From assembly GCA_948330435.1 (NCBI GenBank), contig CAOJBY010000041.1, positions 1 through 24,286 of the forward strand: a stretch of 24,286 nucleotides of DNA. The letters run 5' to 3'. The notes beneath the pieces were generated by a model. That model was not told where the DNA came from. It did no database searches and saw only the letters and a list, made by a program, of their open reading frames with translations. This document shows positions 1 to 7,126 of this stretch, piece after piece. Positions within the stretch are counted from its first letter, which is position 1; each line of letters opens with the position of its first letter. Source of the stretch: an uncultured Lachnoclostridium sp. (GTDB lineage Bacteria; Bacillota; Clostridia; Lachnospirales; Lachnospiraceae). Position numbers and translations under genes: made by a program.

Positions 1-387
1 AACCTTGCAAAGCAGCTTAACGTACTTATCGGACAGCTTGGCGTAGACCAGGGCAATGTTGTAATGAACGTAGGTTCCGCAGCAGCAGGCTACGGCTTTG
101 AGTATGTAGTATCTACAATGGATCGTATCAAGGCGGCAGCTCTGTCCCAGAATGACGCACAGCTTCAGATGCCCATCATCACTCCGGTTGCGGAGGAAGC
201 ATGGAGCGTAAAAGAGGCAATGGCTTCGGAAGCGGATATGCCGGAATGGGGATCACAGGAAGAGCGTGGCATTGATATGGAAGTAGAAACGGCTGCAGCA
301 GTATTGGCGTCCGGTTCCAATGCGGTAATTTTGAAACATCCCACATCAGTTGCAACGATTTCGAAATTAATCAAAGAACTGGTTTAA
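1..387 (+). CDS. acsD: Corrinoid/iron-sulfur protein small subunit, C-terminal part
   Basis: The reading frame is open from base 1 to the TAA at 385-387 and gives the last 128 residues; the 5' part lies outside the window. This is the small subunit of the corrinoid iron-sulfur protein (CFeSP), a TIM-barrel partner of AcsC that helps hold the cobalamin during methyl transfer to acetyl-CoA synthase in the cytoplasm. Visible family features are the GSAAAGYGFEY segment, the following TMDRIKAAAL helix, and a PIITPVAEEAW strand, all typical of the CdhD/AcsD C-terminus. The gene is 25 bp upstream of acsC on the same strand, so the two subunits are probably made from one message. No internal damage is visible. 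The identity rests on these segments plus the unmistakable acsC and acsE neighbours. Confidence 0.93.
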   Translation, partial: NLAKQLNVLIGQLGVDQGNVVMNVGSAAAGYGFEYVVSTMDRIKAAALSQNDAQLQMPIITPVAEEAWSVKEAMASEADMPEWGSQEERGIDMEVETAAAVLASGSNAVILKHPTSVATISKLIKELV

Positions 388-395
388 ATCGAGGG

Positions 396-404
396 AAGGA
401 GGAG
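396..404 (+). promoter_or_regulatory. Strong ribosome binding site for acsC
   Basis: AAGGAGGAG lies 8 bp upstream of the acsC ATG at 413. It fixes the acsC start and agrees with high expression of this subunit. Confidence 0.8.
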
Positions 405-412
405 AAATTACC

Positions 413-1765
413 ATGGCATTAAAAGGCTTAGACATTTTTAAATTAACACCGAAGACAAACTGTAAGGAGTGTGGAAGCCCAACCTGTATGGCATTTGCTA
501 TGAAAGTGGCACAGGGGGCAGTTGACATTACCAAGTGTCCCCACATGTCCGACGACGCACTGGCAACTCTGTCCGAGGCTACCGCACCGCCAATGAAGAC
601 CATCAAGGTGGGAACCGGCGATGCAGAGTACACACTGGGCGGCGAGACCGTATTGTTCCGTCATGAGAAAACCTATGTAAGCAAATCCCGCTATGCGGTT
701 TCCATTTCCTGCTGTGAGGAAAATATGGACGCCAAGCTTGAGGCTGCAAAGGTGGTTGATTACGACCGTATCGGCGAGCGTATGCACGTGGAGATGCTGT
801 ATCTGGATTACTGCGGCGACTGCACGCCGGAGGGTTATGCGGAGTTCGTAAAGAAAGCTGCGGAGAGTGGAAAGACGCTTGTTCTGAACTGCACCAACGT
901 AGATGTGGCAAAGGCTGCTCTGGACGTATGCAAGGACAGCAAGCCTATCTTAGACGGTGCTGACGCTTCCAACTATGAGGCAATGAGCAAGCTTGCCACC
1001 GAGGCGGGCGTGGTTCTGGGTGTTCGTGGTGCGGACATCAATGAGCTGTATGACACCGTTGCTGCTATCGAGAAGCTGGGCAACAAGAACCTGGTTCTGA
1101 ACGTGGGAACTGCTTCCATTAAGGATGCATTTGCAACCACCGTACAGATTCGCCGGGCGGCTCTTAAGAATACGGATCGTACCTTTGGCTATCCGTCTAT
1201 CGTAAATGTAGGAGCACTGGCACCTGGAGATTCCGCTATGCAGGCAGCTCTGGCTTCCCTGTTTACCGTAAAATACGGCTCCATCATTGTAATGGAGAGC
1301 ATGAACTATGCACAGGCACTTCCGCTTTACGGTCTGCGTCAGAACGTATTTACCGATCCGCAGAAGCCCATGAAGGTAGAGCCGGGCATCTATGCCCTCA
1401 ACGGTGCAGATGAGAATTCCGTATGTCTGACCACTGTTGACTTTGCTCTGACCTATTTCGTTGTATCTGGCGAACTGGAGCGTTCCGGCGTTCCCTGTAA
1501 TCTGGTAATCAGCGACGCAGGCGGACTTTCCGTACTGACCGCATGGGCGGCAGGCAAGCTGTCCTCTACTTCCGTTTCCAAGTACATTATTGAGAATGTG
1601 GAGCCGAAGGTAAAGAGCAGAAAGCTTATCATTCCCGGTAAGGTAGCTGTTCTGAAAGGAGACATTGAGGCAAAGCTTCCGGGATGGGAAGTAATCGTAG
1701 CTCCCAACGAGGCTGTTCAGCTTGTGAAGTTCTTAAAGGACATGCAGGCCAACGGAGAGATCTAA
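413..1765 (+). CDS. acsC: Corrinoid/iron-sulfur protein large subunit
   Basis: The 450-residue product is full length for the family. It is the cobalamin- and [4Fe-4S]-carrying subunit of CFeSP: it takes a methyl group from methyl-tetrahydrofolate (via AcsE) onto Co(I) and hands it to acetyl-CoA synthase. The N-terminus has the [4Fe-4S] motif as Cys17, Cys20, Cys25 and Cys42, the spacing known for CFeSP. A TIM-barrel region follows (roughly residues 90-310, with VLNCTNVDVA and GVRGADINELYD segments). The C-terminal third (about 320-450) contains the GGLSVLTAWAAGKLSS segment expected of the B12-binding domain. The ATG at 413 is chosen because of AAGGAGGAG 8 bp upstream. It sits between acsD and acsE in the same direction. 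No anomalies are seen. Confidence 0.97.
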   Translation: MALKGLDIFKLTPKTNCKECGSPTCMAFAMKVAQGAVDITKCPHMSDDALATLSEATAPPMKTIKVGTGDAEYTLGGETVLFRHEKTYVSKSRYAVSISCCEENMDAKLEAAKVVDYDRIGERMHVEMLYLDYCGDCTPEGYAEFVKKAAESGKTLVLNCTNVDVAKAALDVCKDSKPILDGADASNYEAMSKLATEAGVVLGVRGADINELYDTVAAIEKLGNKNLVLNVGTASIKDAFATTVQIRRAALKNTDRTFGYPSIVNVGALAPGDSAMQAALASLFTVKYGSIIVMESMNYAQALPLYGLRQNVFTDPQKPMKVEPGIYALNGADENSVCLTTVDFALTYFVVSGELERSGVPCNLVISDAGGLSVLTAWAAGKLSSTSVSKYIIENVEPKVKSRKLIIPGKVAVLKGDIEAKLPGWEVIVAPNEAVQLVKFLKDMQANGEI

Positions 1766-1796
1766 ATTAAAAATAAGATTGAAAATAGAAAGGTAT

Positions 1797-1828
1797 CACC
1801 GCTGTTCTGATTTTTTGGGACAGCGGTG
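1797..1828 (+). promoter_or_regulatory. Stem-loop in the acsC-acsE intergenic region
   Basis: A 9-bp perfect inverted repeat (1797-1805 with 1820-1828) is extended by a G-U and a C-G pair around a T-rich loop. It lies 31 bp after the acsC stop and 9 bp before the acsE ribosome binding site. No T-run follows, so it is not a simple terminator. An mRNA-stability, processing or partial-attenuation element is the likelier role; this is inferred. Confidence 0.6.
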
Positions 1829-1850
1829 AAGCGAAAAAAGGAGAAGAACT

Positions 1851-2639
1851 ATGGCAAAATTTGTTGTTATTGGCGAGAGACTTTCTACAACCGCACCGGC
1901 AATCAATCGTGCATTCACCGAGAGAGATCCAGAGCCGATCTTAAAGCGTGCAAAACAGCAGTTGGATGCAGGTGCAACCTACCTGGATGTAAACATCGGA
2001 CCGGCTGAGAACGATGGACCGGAGCTGATGAAGTGGGCCGTTGAGCTTCTGCAGGGTAACTTTGACAATGTTCCTCTGGCACTGGATACCTCCAATGTGG
2101 CGGCTATCGAGGCCGGTATTTCCGTTTACAACCGTGCAAAAGGAAAACCCATCGTAAATTCTGCTGATGCAGCAGGTAGAATTGAGTACATTGATCTGGC
2201 GGCAGCTAACGATGCTATTGTAATTGCTCTTTGCAACGGTGAGGGTATTGCCAAGGATAATGATGAGCGTATGATGTACATGCAGACCATGATGGAGCGT
2301 GGTATGGAGCATGGCATGGCTGTTGACGAGGATATGTGGTTTGACCCGCTGTTCCTGGTTATCAAGGGTATGCAGGATAAGCAGATGCAGGTTCTGGAGT
2401 TCATTAAGATGATCTCCGATATGGGTATGCAGAGCACCGGCGGTCTGTCCAACAACTCCAACGGTATGCCCAAGCACATTCGTCCGATTATGGACTCGGC
2501 TATGGTTGCTATGGCTATGATGAATGGTCTGACATCTGCGATTGTGAATCCGAATGATCTGCGGCTGATGGAGACCATTAAGTCCTGTGATATTATTAAG
2601 AATAATAATCTTTATGCGGATTCTTATCTGGAGATCTAA
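1851..2639 (+). CDS. acsE: Methyltetrahydrofolate:corrinoid/iron-sulfur protein methyltransferase
   Basis: The 262-residue product has the length typical of AcsE. The enzyme moves the N5-methyl group of methyl-tetrahydrofolate to Co(I) of CFeSP and belongs to the pterin-binding TIM-barrel family. Visible family segments are DAGATYLDVNIGP near residues 39-51, LALDTSN near 76-82, PIVNSA near 100-105, an acidic DDAMMY-like region near 140 (read here as NDERMMYM), and GGLSNNSNGMP near 197-207, which contains the Asn-rich pterin loop. The start at 1851 is supported by AAAGGAG 7-8 bp upstream. It is the last recognisable gene of the acs cluster in the window. A 10-bp GC hairpin followed by TTTT at 2824-2854 could end the operon, but a mobile-type palindrome lies in between. 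Confidence 0.97.
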   Translation: MAKFVVIGERLSTTAPAINRAFTERDPEPILKRAKQQLDAGATYLDVNIGPAENDGPELMKWAVELLQGNFDNVPLALDTSNVAAIEAGISVYNRAKGKPIVNSADAAGRIEYIDLAAANDAIVIALCNGEGIAKDNDERMMYMQTMMERGMEHGMAVDEDMWFDPLFLVIKGMQDKQMQVLEFIKMISDMGMQSTGGLSNNSNGMPKHIRPIMDSAMVAMAMMNGLTSAIVNPNDLRLMETIKSCDIIKNNNLYADSYLEI

Positions 2640-2669
2640 TATAGCGTCTAGGTATTTTTAAGACACTAT

Positions 2670-2774
2670 GGGGCTGTCGCAAAATAAGACATCAGCCATT
2701 TCCATATCCTGTGTTCGTGAACAGCCGGACACTGGATATTGGAAAAGTCTTCTGTCTTATTTTGCGACAGCCCC
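2670..2774. repeat. 105-bp palindromic element, copy 1
   Basis: The ends are a perfect 21-bp inverted repeat (2670-2690 with 2754-2774), beginning GGGGCTGTCGCAAAATAAG. Inside, TTTCCATATCC and GGATATTGGAAA form a second, imperfect inverted repeat around a central GTTCGTGAAC. A 46-bp core (2686-2731) is identical to 18395-18440. No transposase and no clear target-site duplication are seen. The element lies 30 bp after acsE. It resembles a miniature inverted-repeat element or a long hairpin repeat; the apparent ORFs crossing it on both strands are by-products of the palindrome. Confidence 0.9.
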
Positions 2775-2823
2775 ACGAATCCGGGATTTAGAACAGGCGT
2801 TAGGATTTGAACGATGCGAAAGA

Positions 2824-2854
2824 GGGATGCTCCGAAAGGCGGGGCGTCCCTTTT
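2824..2854 (+). terminator. Rho-independent terminator downstream of the acs cluster
   Basis: A 10-bp stem (2824-2833 with 2841-2850, two G-U pairs) with a GAAAGGC loop is followed by TTTT. This is a plus-strand intrinsic terminator. It may end the acs transcript after reading through palindrome copy 1. Confidence 0.65.
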
Positions 2855-3074
2855 ATGCCGTAGAACCATATATGGAAGTTTGCTGTTGACACAGCAGATG
2901 GGCCATGTGGCGGGGAGGATGAAAAACATTTCTGCCCGTCCTCTTGAATAATCATTTTTTTGAGCTGCTCTTTGTGTCCCTTACGGGCAGAGCGTATGCT
3001 TCTGTGTGTTATCTGTCAATTATTATTTACTAATTTTCCCATTGTTCCCATTGAATTAAAAAATAAGAAACCTA
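2855..3074. other. Intergenic stretch without a recognisable gene
   Basis: No convincing coding region is seen between the acs terminator and the higBA promoter. The stretch contains small hairpins: TGCTGT-TGAC-ACAGCA at 2881-2896, and a 7-bp stem at 2915-2921 with 2937-2943 followed 14 bp later by a T-run. ORFs crossing it lack ribosome binding sites and overlap the palindrome. Confidence 0.5.
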
Positions 3075-3103
3075 TTTACATTACAACAAAAATGTTGTAT
3101 ACT
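3075..3103 (+). promoter_or_regulatory. Promoter and operator-like palindrome of the higBA-type operon
   Basis: A -35 box TTTACA (3075-3080) and a -10 box TATACT (3098-3103) are separated by 17 bp. The spacer and first -10 base hold a perfect inverted repeat, ACAACA-N4-TGTTGT (3083-3098). Its position suits autorepression by the XRE-type antitoxin encoded by the second gene. That assignment is inferred. Confidence 0.75.
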
Positions 3104-3128
3104 AAAAACAAGAAAGGAATCAGGAAAT

Positions 3129-3458
3129 ATGAACAGGACCTTTATCGAAGTGCCGATATTTACGAATCGATGGAAGGAGTTGGGACTGAACGACGAGAAT
3201 TTAAGAGAATTGGAAACGATATTGTTAGAAAATCCGAAAGCCGGTGATGCGATTCAGGGAACAGGCGGGATAAGAAAAATTCGCATCCCTGTGGGGAACA
3301 CCGGAAAGCGTGGCGGCGGAAGGGTGATTTATGTAGATATCGAGATCAAAGAAACGATTTACTTTATCAATGTATATGCAAAGAATGAGAAAGATGATTT
3401 GACGGAGGACGAGAAAAAGGCGTTTAAAGCTGTAGTAAAAGTTTTGAAGGAGGGATAA
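3129..3458 (+). CDS. higB: RelE/HigB-like type II toxin
   Basis: The 109-residue protein has the RelE/ParE-superfamily toxin pattern: an N-terminal helical segment (ELGLNDENLRELETILLENP), then a beta-rich half with the G-TGGIRKIRIPV turn, GKRGGGRVIYVDI and TIYFINVYAKNEKDDLTEDEKKAF. That order, including the basic GGGRVIY segment and the YAKNEKDDL-EKK tail, is characteristic of HigB/RelE toxins, which cut mRNA on the ribosome. The antitoxin gene starts 2 bp after the stop, and the toxin-first order is the higBA arrangement. The ATG at 3129 is placed 25 bp after the -10 box with an AAAGGAA-like site upstream. The symbol is by family resemblance only. Confidence 0.8.
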   Translation: MNRTFIEVPIFTNRWKELGLNDENLRELETILLENPKAGDAIQGTGGIRKIRIPVGNTGKRGGGRVIYVDIEIKETIYFINVYAKNEKDDLTEDEKKAFKAVVKVLKEG

Positions 3459-3460
3459 CA

Positions 3461-3778
3461 ATGGGAGATTTTTTTGACAATACCATGCAGGGGCTGTTAG
3501 AAGCAGTCGAGATTGAAAGAGGAGAGATTCCTCTGGTGCAGAAGGAGGATATGCCGGCACCGACCTTTACCGCTTCTGACAAGGAGAAGGAGCTGATTGA
3601 TGAGGTTGTCAGCTTAAGAAAAACACAAAAGATGTCCCAGAGCCAGCTGGCAAAGCTGACAGGGAATAAGCAGCAGGCGATCTCACGGATCGAGAATAAG
3701 GAGCATAGTCCGTCTTTGAAGCTGTTTTACAGTATGGTCAGGGCTTTGGGGTATGATTTGAAGATTGTGAAGGGGTAA
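3461..3778 (+). CDS. higA: XRE-family antitoxin
   Basis: This is a 105-residue DNA-binding antitoxin. The C-terminal half (about residues 45-102) is a lambda-repressor-type helix-turn-helix with SLRKTQKMSQSQLAKLTG and QQAISRIENKEHSPSLKLF, the classic XRE signature. The acidic N-terminal part (1-45) is the likely toxin-neutralising segment. It starts 2 bp after the toxin stop, with GAAGGAGGG in the toxin 3' end as its ribosome binding site, so translation is coupled. Known HigA-type antitoxins repress their own promoter; here a palindrome lies in the promoter at 3083-3098. Confidence 0.85.
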   Translation: MGDFFDNTMQGLLEAVEIERGEIPLVQKEDMPAPTFTASDKEKELIDEVVSLRKTQKMSQSQLAKLTGNKQQAISRIENKEHSPSLKLFYSMVRALGYDLKIVKG

Positions 3779-3791
3779 GGAATTGTAATTT

Positions 3792-4274
3792 ATGCAGATA
3801 ATGCCTGAATTAGAATATAAAGTAAAAACGAAAAAGACACCCGAAGAGATATACCATATTTTAAGTTCGATAACGGATGCTAAAAGGCTTGCATTTTCAT
3901 ATCCGGATGGAATAGAATTTGTTGGGAAGATTGAATATTTTTCCTTTCGAATTGCACATATACGCAAGTGGTATGCCAAAGATCGCTGCCGCCCTATGAT
4001 ATATGGAAATATTATAGAGAAAAAGGATATATCTGTTGTTATCCTAAAAGCATGTGTTGAACCGATTTCACGTATAGTCTTAACTGTTTGGTTTTGTTTG
4101 ACAGGATTACTTTTTTTGTTTGGTATTTTTTACATCTTCGTAAATGGTCCGAAAGGAGTGATCATTCCAATTGGTTCGTGTGGTTTCATTATTTATGGGC
4201 AGATTATGGTAAGAGGAGCATTTAACACATCGGCGAAAAAAATGTTGCAAAGATTAGAAGAATTACTTATTTAA
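3792..4274 (+). CDS. Hypothetical protein with two transmembrane helices
   Basis: I do not recognise this 160-residue protein. The N-terminal ~90 residues look soluble, with a KTPEEIYHILSSIT start and a basic middle (RKWYAKDRCRP). Two hydrophobic helices follow at about 94-117 and 122-140, separated by a short NGPKG turn, and a short cytoplasmic-type tail (KKMLQRLEELLI) ends it. There is no signal peptide. The start at 3792 has AAGGAA about 9 bp upstream; Met4 is an alternative. It lies 13 bp after the antitoxin gene, so it may be read from the same promoter. The local sequence is noticeably AT-richer than acs or ftsH, in keeping with an accessory patch. Confidence 0.65.
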   Translation: MQIMPELEYKVKTKKTPEEIYHILSSITDAKRLAFSYPDGIEFVGKIEYFSFRIAHIRKWYAKDRCRPMIYGNIIEKKDISVVILKACVEPISRIVLTVWFCLTGLLFLFGIFYIFVNGPKGVIIPIGSCGFIIYGQIMVRGAFNTSAKKMLQRLEELLI

Positions 4275-4308
4275 AATGTGTCAATGATAGAAAAGAAGAG
4301 GATAGGTT

Positions 4309-4650
4309 ATGTGTCAGATAGCACTTAATATACCAAATGAGATTTTATTTGATACAAGAATGAGTGAGGAAGAGACAAAGAGATTTGCAATAGCACTTGT
4401 GTAATATATTCAAAGTGGCGTATCGATTGGATATTGTGCTCAAATTGCAGGGGAAATGGAAGAGGAATCCATAGATTATCTTGGAAAAAATCATGTTTCC
4501 ATTTTTCACTTTGATAATCGGGAAGAATTTTTGGAGGAATTAGAAAAACACGAATGCAATACGAACGGATATTGTCATTCATGGAGCCGGGAGAATGGTA
4601 TCGGGCCAGTGAGCTTGAGAATATTCTTGATGTTAGAGAACGGAGAATGA
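4309..4650 (+). pseudogene. UPF0175-family gene broken by an in-frame stop
   Basis: Starting at ATG 4309, the first 31 codons encode an MCQIALNIPNEILFDTRMS-type N-terminus, then TAA at 4402-4404 interrupts the frame. Reading on in the same frame gives SGVSIGYCAQIAGEMEEES, LGKNHVSIFHFDNREEFLEEL, the usual rest of a UPF0175 protein (small DNA-binding proteins often paired with a PIN-type toxin). The normal end near LEEL is also lost: the frame runs on into unrelated sequence that overlaps the next ORF. The simplest reading is a nonsense mutation plus a lost 3' end. A sequencing error at one base (TAA for TAT) would restore only the first break. Confidence 0.7.
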
Positions 4651-4748
4651 GAACATTGCTGGGAGAATTGACAGAAGCCCGTTTGTTGGAGGATAATGGA
4701 GTAACAAAGGGCAGAAGATACAGAAAACCTAAGAAGAAAAATCATTAA
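4554..4748 (+). CDS. Short winged-helix-like protein or remnant
   Basis: The 64-residue ORF reads like a lone winged helix-turn-helix: YERILSFMEPGEWYRASEL, then LDVRERRMRTLLGELTEARLLED, then a basic GVTKGRRYRKPKKKN wing and tail. Such domains occur at the C-terminus of larger regulators (for example AlbA/Schlafen-type ATP-binding proteins), so this may be the surviving end of one. The start is weak: the nearest GGAGG (4533-4537) is 16 bp upstream of the ATG, and the ORF overlaps the tail of the broken UPF0175 frame. It ends 10 bp before the oxidoreductase gene. Confidence 0.4.
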   Translation: MQYERILSFMEPGEWYRASELENILDVRERRMRTLLGELTEARLLEDNGVTKGRRYRKPKKKNH

Positions 4749-4758
4749 GGAGACAAAT

Positions 4759-5451
4759 ATGCGGATCACTATCATACACGGCCAAAGCCACAAGGGTTCC
4801 ACCTATCACATCGCAAGAATGCTTGCGGAAAAACTGAAAGGTGATATCACAGAATTTTTCCTGCCAAGGGATTTCGGAGCTTTTTGCATCGGATGCACCA
4901 GCTGCTTTGAAAAGTCAGAGACAATGTGCCCCCATTACGAAGCATTGAAGCCCTTTACAGAAGCTCTTGATAATGCGGATGTGCTCATTCTGGCAAGTCC
5001 GGTCTATGTATATCATGTGACGGGAGCGATGAAGAGCTTTTTGGATCATTACGGGTATCGCTGGATGGTGCACCGTCCGGAAGAGGGGATGTTCCGAAAG
5101 CAGGCGGTCTGCATTTCAACTGCCGCAGGGGGTGGGATGAGGAGCACCAACAAGGATATGGCCGACAGCATGTTTTTCTGGGGCGTTGCAAAGACTTACC
5201 GGTACGGCGTAGGCGTTGCGGCGGTATCCTGGGTGAAGGTAAAGCCGGGGCTTAAAAGGCGCATTGATGCGAGGACAACTGCACTGGCACAGGAAATCCG
5301 AAAAAATCACGGCAGGGTGAAGCCTTCTTTCAAGACAAAATGCTTTTTCCACATTATGCGATTGGCGCAGAGAAGCGGTTGGAATCCGGCAGATACGCAA
5401 TATTGGAGGGAGAAAGGGTGGCTTGGGAGAAAGCGGCCGTGGAGAAAATGA
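4759..5451 (+). CDS. Flavodoxin-fold NAD(P)H-dependent oxidoreductase, iron-sulfur flavoprotein-like
   Basis: This is a 230-residue member of the NADPH-dependent FMN reductase/flavodoxin family. The N-terminal GQSHKGST (residues 8-15) is the FMN phosphate-binding loop after the first beta strand; ASPVYVYHVTGAMKSFLDH around 84-102 is the conserved flavin-contact region. Cysteines at 43, 46, 49 and 57 form a CX2CX2CX7C pattern like the compact cluster motif of iron-sulfur flavoproteins, so a [4Fe-4S] cluster is possible. The basic C-terminus (about 180-230) is longer than in many homologues. The ATG at 4759 follows AAGGAGA with ideal spacing. The physiological substrate cannot be inferred. Confidence 0.85.
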   Translation: MRITIIHGQSHKGSTYHIARMLAEKLKGDITEFFLPRDFGAFCIGCTSCFEKSETMCPHYEALKPFTEALDNADVLILASPVYVYHVTGAMKSFLDHYGYRWMVHRPEEGMFRKQAVCISTAAGGGMRSTNKDMADSMFFWGVAKTYRYGVGVAAVSWVKVKPGLKRRIDARTTALAQEIRKNHGRVKPSFKTKCFFHIMRLAQRSGWNPADTQYWREKGWLGRKRPWRK

Positions 5452-5567
5452 ATTTTTGGGAGAGGCATTTGCAAACAGCCGGTACAATCTACTCAAGAAT
5501 TCGTGCAACGATCTACCAGTACATCGAGATCCTGCCGGTTTACCTGCGTCAGCCCCTCCGATTTTAG
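5448..5567 (+). CDS. Possible short translationally coupled ORF
   Basis: A 39-codon ORF starts at an ATG that overlaps the oxidoreductase stop (ATGA at 5448-5451). The overlap allows coupled translation, but there is no well-spaced ribosome binding site and I recognise no family. It is rich in aromatic and basic residues (TIYSRIRATIYQYIE). It could equally be chance. Confidence 0.22.
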   Translation: MNFWERHLQTAGTIYSRIRATIYQYIEILPVYLRQPLRF

Positions 5568-5595
5568 AATATAAGTTTGTGAAGCAATTGAAAAA

Positions 5596-6144
5596 CTAAT
5601 TCTCCAGACTTTTGCAATTCTTCCGATGCGCCTTCAGCTTTTTCATCGCCCAGTCATAATGACTGGATGTGGTACTGACAAAGTAAGAACCCAGGGAGCT
5701 TCCTCCCACCCATTTGTAAACGCCTTTTGAGAACAGCTCTTCATTGGAATAGCGCTCCGCCAGGCGGAGGACCTCCTCATGAGACTTGTAAAACATATCC
5801 CTTGCGTCCGTAAGGGCCGTATTCTGATGCCTTTTCCAGAGAGCCACATTCATGTCGCCATAGGTTTTCCAGGTATAAGGACGTGGAATAAAGGGCTTCG
5901 GATCTCCGCTTTCGTTGGATGCAACCCAGCGCAGAAGAAGCTGGTGCCATTCGTAGAGATGGATATAGATATCCCGGATGTTTTTGTCACGCTTCCAGTG
6001 GTTTTCCTTCTTTTTCTCATCCCCGGAAAAATCAAAGGGAGTATTTCGCTCGGTTTCGGTGAGGGAGGAAATAAGCTCGTTTAATTTTTCAAAGTTGACA
6101 GCAGCGGCAGTTAATAGATCTGATTTTGTAGTTGGTCGTCCCAT
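5596..6144 (-). CDS. ClbS/DfsB family four-helix bundle protein
   Basis: The 182-residue protein begins MGRPTTKSDLLTAA, the hallmark start of the ClbS/DfsB (former DUF1706) family, and continues with the family segments NIRDIYIHLYEWHQLLLRW, RPYTWKTYGDMNVALW and a GGSSLGSYFVSTTSSHYDWAMKKLK C-terminus (residues about 148-172). The fold is a DinB-like four-helix bundle. The founding member ClbS protects colibactin producers by hydrolysing the reactive cyclopropane; most homologues in other bacteria have no assigned substrate, so only a detoxification-type role is suggested here. It lies 91 bp downstream of a WYL regulator on the same strand, and its promoter carries the same operator-like palindrome as that regulator's promoter. 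Confidence 0.88.
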   Translation of the reverse strand: MGRPTTKSDLLTAAAVNFEKLNELISSLTETERNTPFDFSGDEKKKENHWKRDKNIRDIYIHLYEWHQLLLRWVASNESGDPKPFIPRPYTWKTYGDMNVALWKRHQNTALTDARDMFYKSHEEVLRLAERYSNEELFSKGVYKWVGGSSLGSYFVSTTSSHYDWAMKKLKAHRKNCKSLEN

Positions 6145-6193
6145 ATTGATTCTCCATTCTTTTCATTAGACTTTAAAGATAGGTTATGTTGTA

Positions 6194-6238
6194 ACTGTCA
6201 GGTACAGTATAAAATTAAAATCCTGACATCTAATGTCA
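6194..6238 (-). promoter_or_regulatory. Promoter and operator of the ClbS-like gene
   Basis: On the minus strand the order is a 15-bp palindrome TGACA-N5-TGTCA (6224-6238), then 12 bp, then TATACT as -10 (6206-6211). The -35 region inside the palindrome is a poor match, which suits an activator or a regulated promoter. A second palindrome, ACTGT-N5-ACAGT (6194-6208), overlaps the -10. The first palindrome also overlaps the stop codon of the WYL gene. Confidence 0.7.
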
Positions 6239-7126
6239 TGTTTTGGATTTTTCATAAATTAATTTCCCCTGCTCCGCCAAAATATCCTTTAAATAAGCCG
6301 GCTCAATCACATCCACCTGATCCCCGAAGGACAAAAGAAAGCCTGTTAGCCAGGCGTCTGCGGGCATATAAGCGGACACCAGAAGATCCCCGTTTTCCTC
6401 CTGGGTAACATAATCCCGATCAAATTCATCATAAACCCGGTATGCCAGCTCTTTCGGAAAGCGGAATTTGAAATGGGTGCAGACAGCCTTTGAAGTCTCC
6501 TCTGATTCCGGAAATGGTTGAGGGACAAAGCCTTCCTCCAAGACCTCCAAATCCAGAATACGGTTCAGCTTAAAAATCCGGTAATCCTGTTTCCTGGTAC
6601 AATACGCCTTAAGATACCAGGCTGCGCTTCTGTAAGCCAGTTTTAAGGGATGCACCGTCCGTTCGCTTAAGGCGCCGCAGGAGTTGGCATAAGAAATCCG
6701 CACGCATTTGCAGCGGAGAATGGCTGATTTCAATAGGGTAAAGGTGTCGTTCTGCCGTTTCGGTTCCCACCACCGGGAAAAATCCACCTCAAACCAGTTT
6801 TCCGAGGAAATCCCGAAAAGCCCGGTCAGCTTTTCAAGGATACCCAGATCATGTCCCACCGCGGCCAGACTTTGGAGGGCGGAGAGTATTTCCTGCTTTT
6901 CCTGCCTGGACAGTAGAGTGCGATCCAGTACAAACCCCTCCATTAGATAAATGCCGCCGTTCCGGCCTGCTTCCGTATATACGGGAATGCCTGCGCCGCT
7001 TAAGGCGTCAATGTCGCGGTAAATGGTCCGGACGGACACTTCAAGCTTTCTGGCAAGCTGGGGAGCTGTAGCCTGGCCGTGCTGCAGCAGGTGGTATAAT
7101 ATTTGAAATAATCTGCTTTCCTGCAT
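6236..7126 (-). CDS. WYL-domain transcriptional regulator (HTH plus WYL)
   Basis: The 296-residue regulator starts with a DeoR/HTH_11-type winged helix (QILYHLLQHGQATAPQLARKLEVSVRTIYRDIDALSGAGIPVYTEAGRNGGIYLM, about residues 6-62). A linker follows, then a WYL domain (about 130-210; the WYLKAYC segment gives the family its name) and a C-terminal WCX-type extension. WYL domains bind nucleic acid or other ligands and control stress and defence genes. The ATG at 7126 is chosen because GAGGA lies 8 bp upstream; a longer reading from a TTG at 7198 lacks such a site. Its own promoter and that of the downstream ClbS-like gene share one operator geometry, so autoregulation and control of that gene are inferred. 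Confidence 0.9.
   Translation of the reverse strand: MQESRLFQILYHLLQHGQATAPQLARKLEVSVRTIYRDIDALSGAGIPVYTEAGRNGGIYLMEGFVLDRTLLSRQEKQEILSALQSLAAVGHDLGILEKLTGLFGISSENWFEVDFSRWWEPKRQNDTFTLLKSAILRCKCVRISYANSCGALSERTVHPLKLAYRSAAWYLKAYCTRKQDYRIFKLNRILDLEVLEEGFVPQPFPESEETSKAVCTHFKFRFPKELAYRVYDEFDRDYVTQEENGDLLVSAYMPADAWLTGFLLSFGDQVDVIEPAYLKDILAEQGKLIYEKSKT

Noticed and set aside
2666..2929. ORFs on both strands across the first palindromic element, with a similar peptide on the minus strand at 18174-18506
   Set aside because: The shared peptide text comes from the repeated palindrome itself, both ends read as the same sequence on opposite strands, and no ribosome binding site is present.
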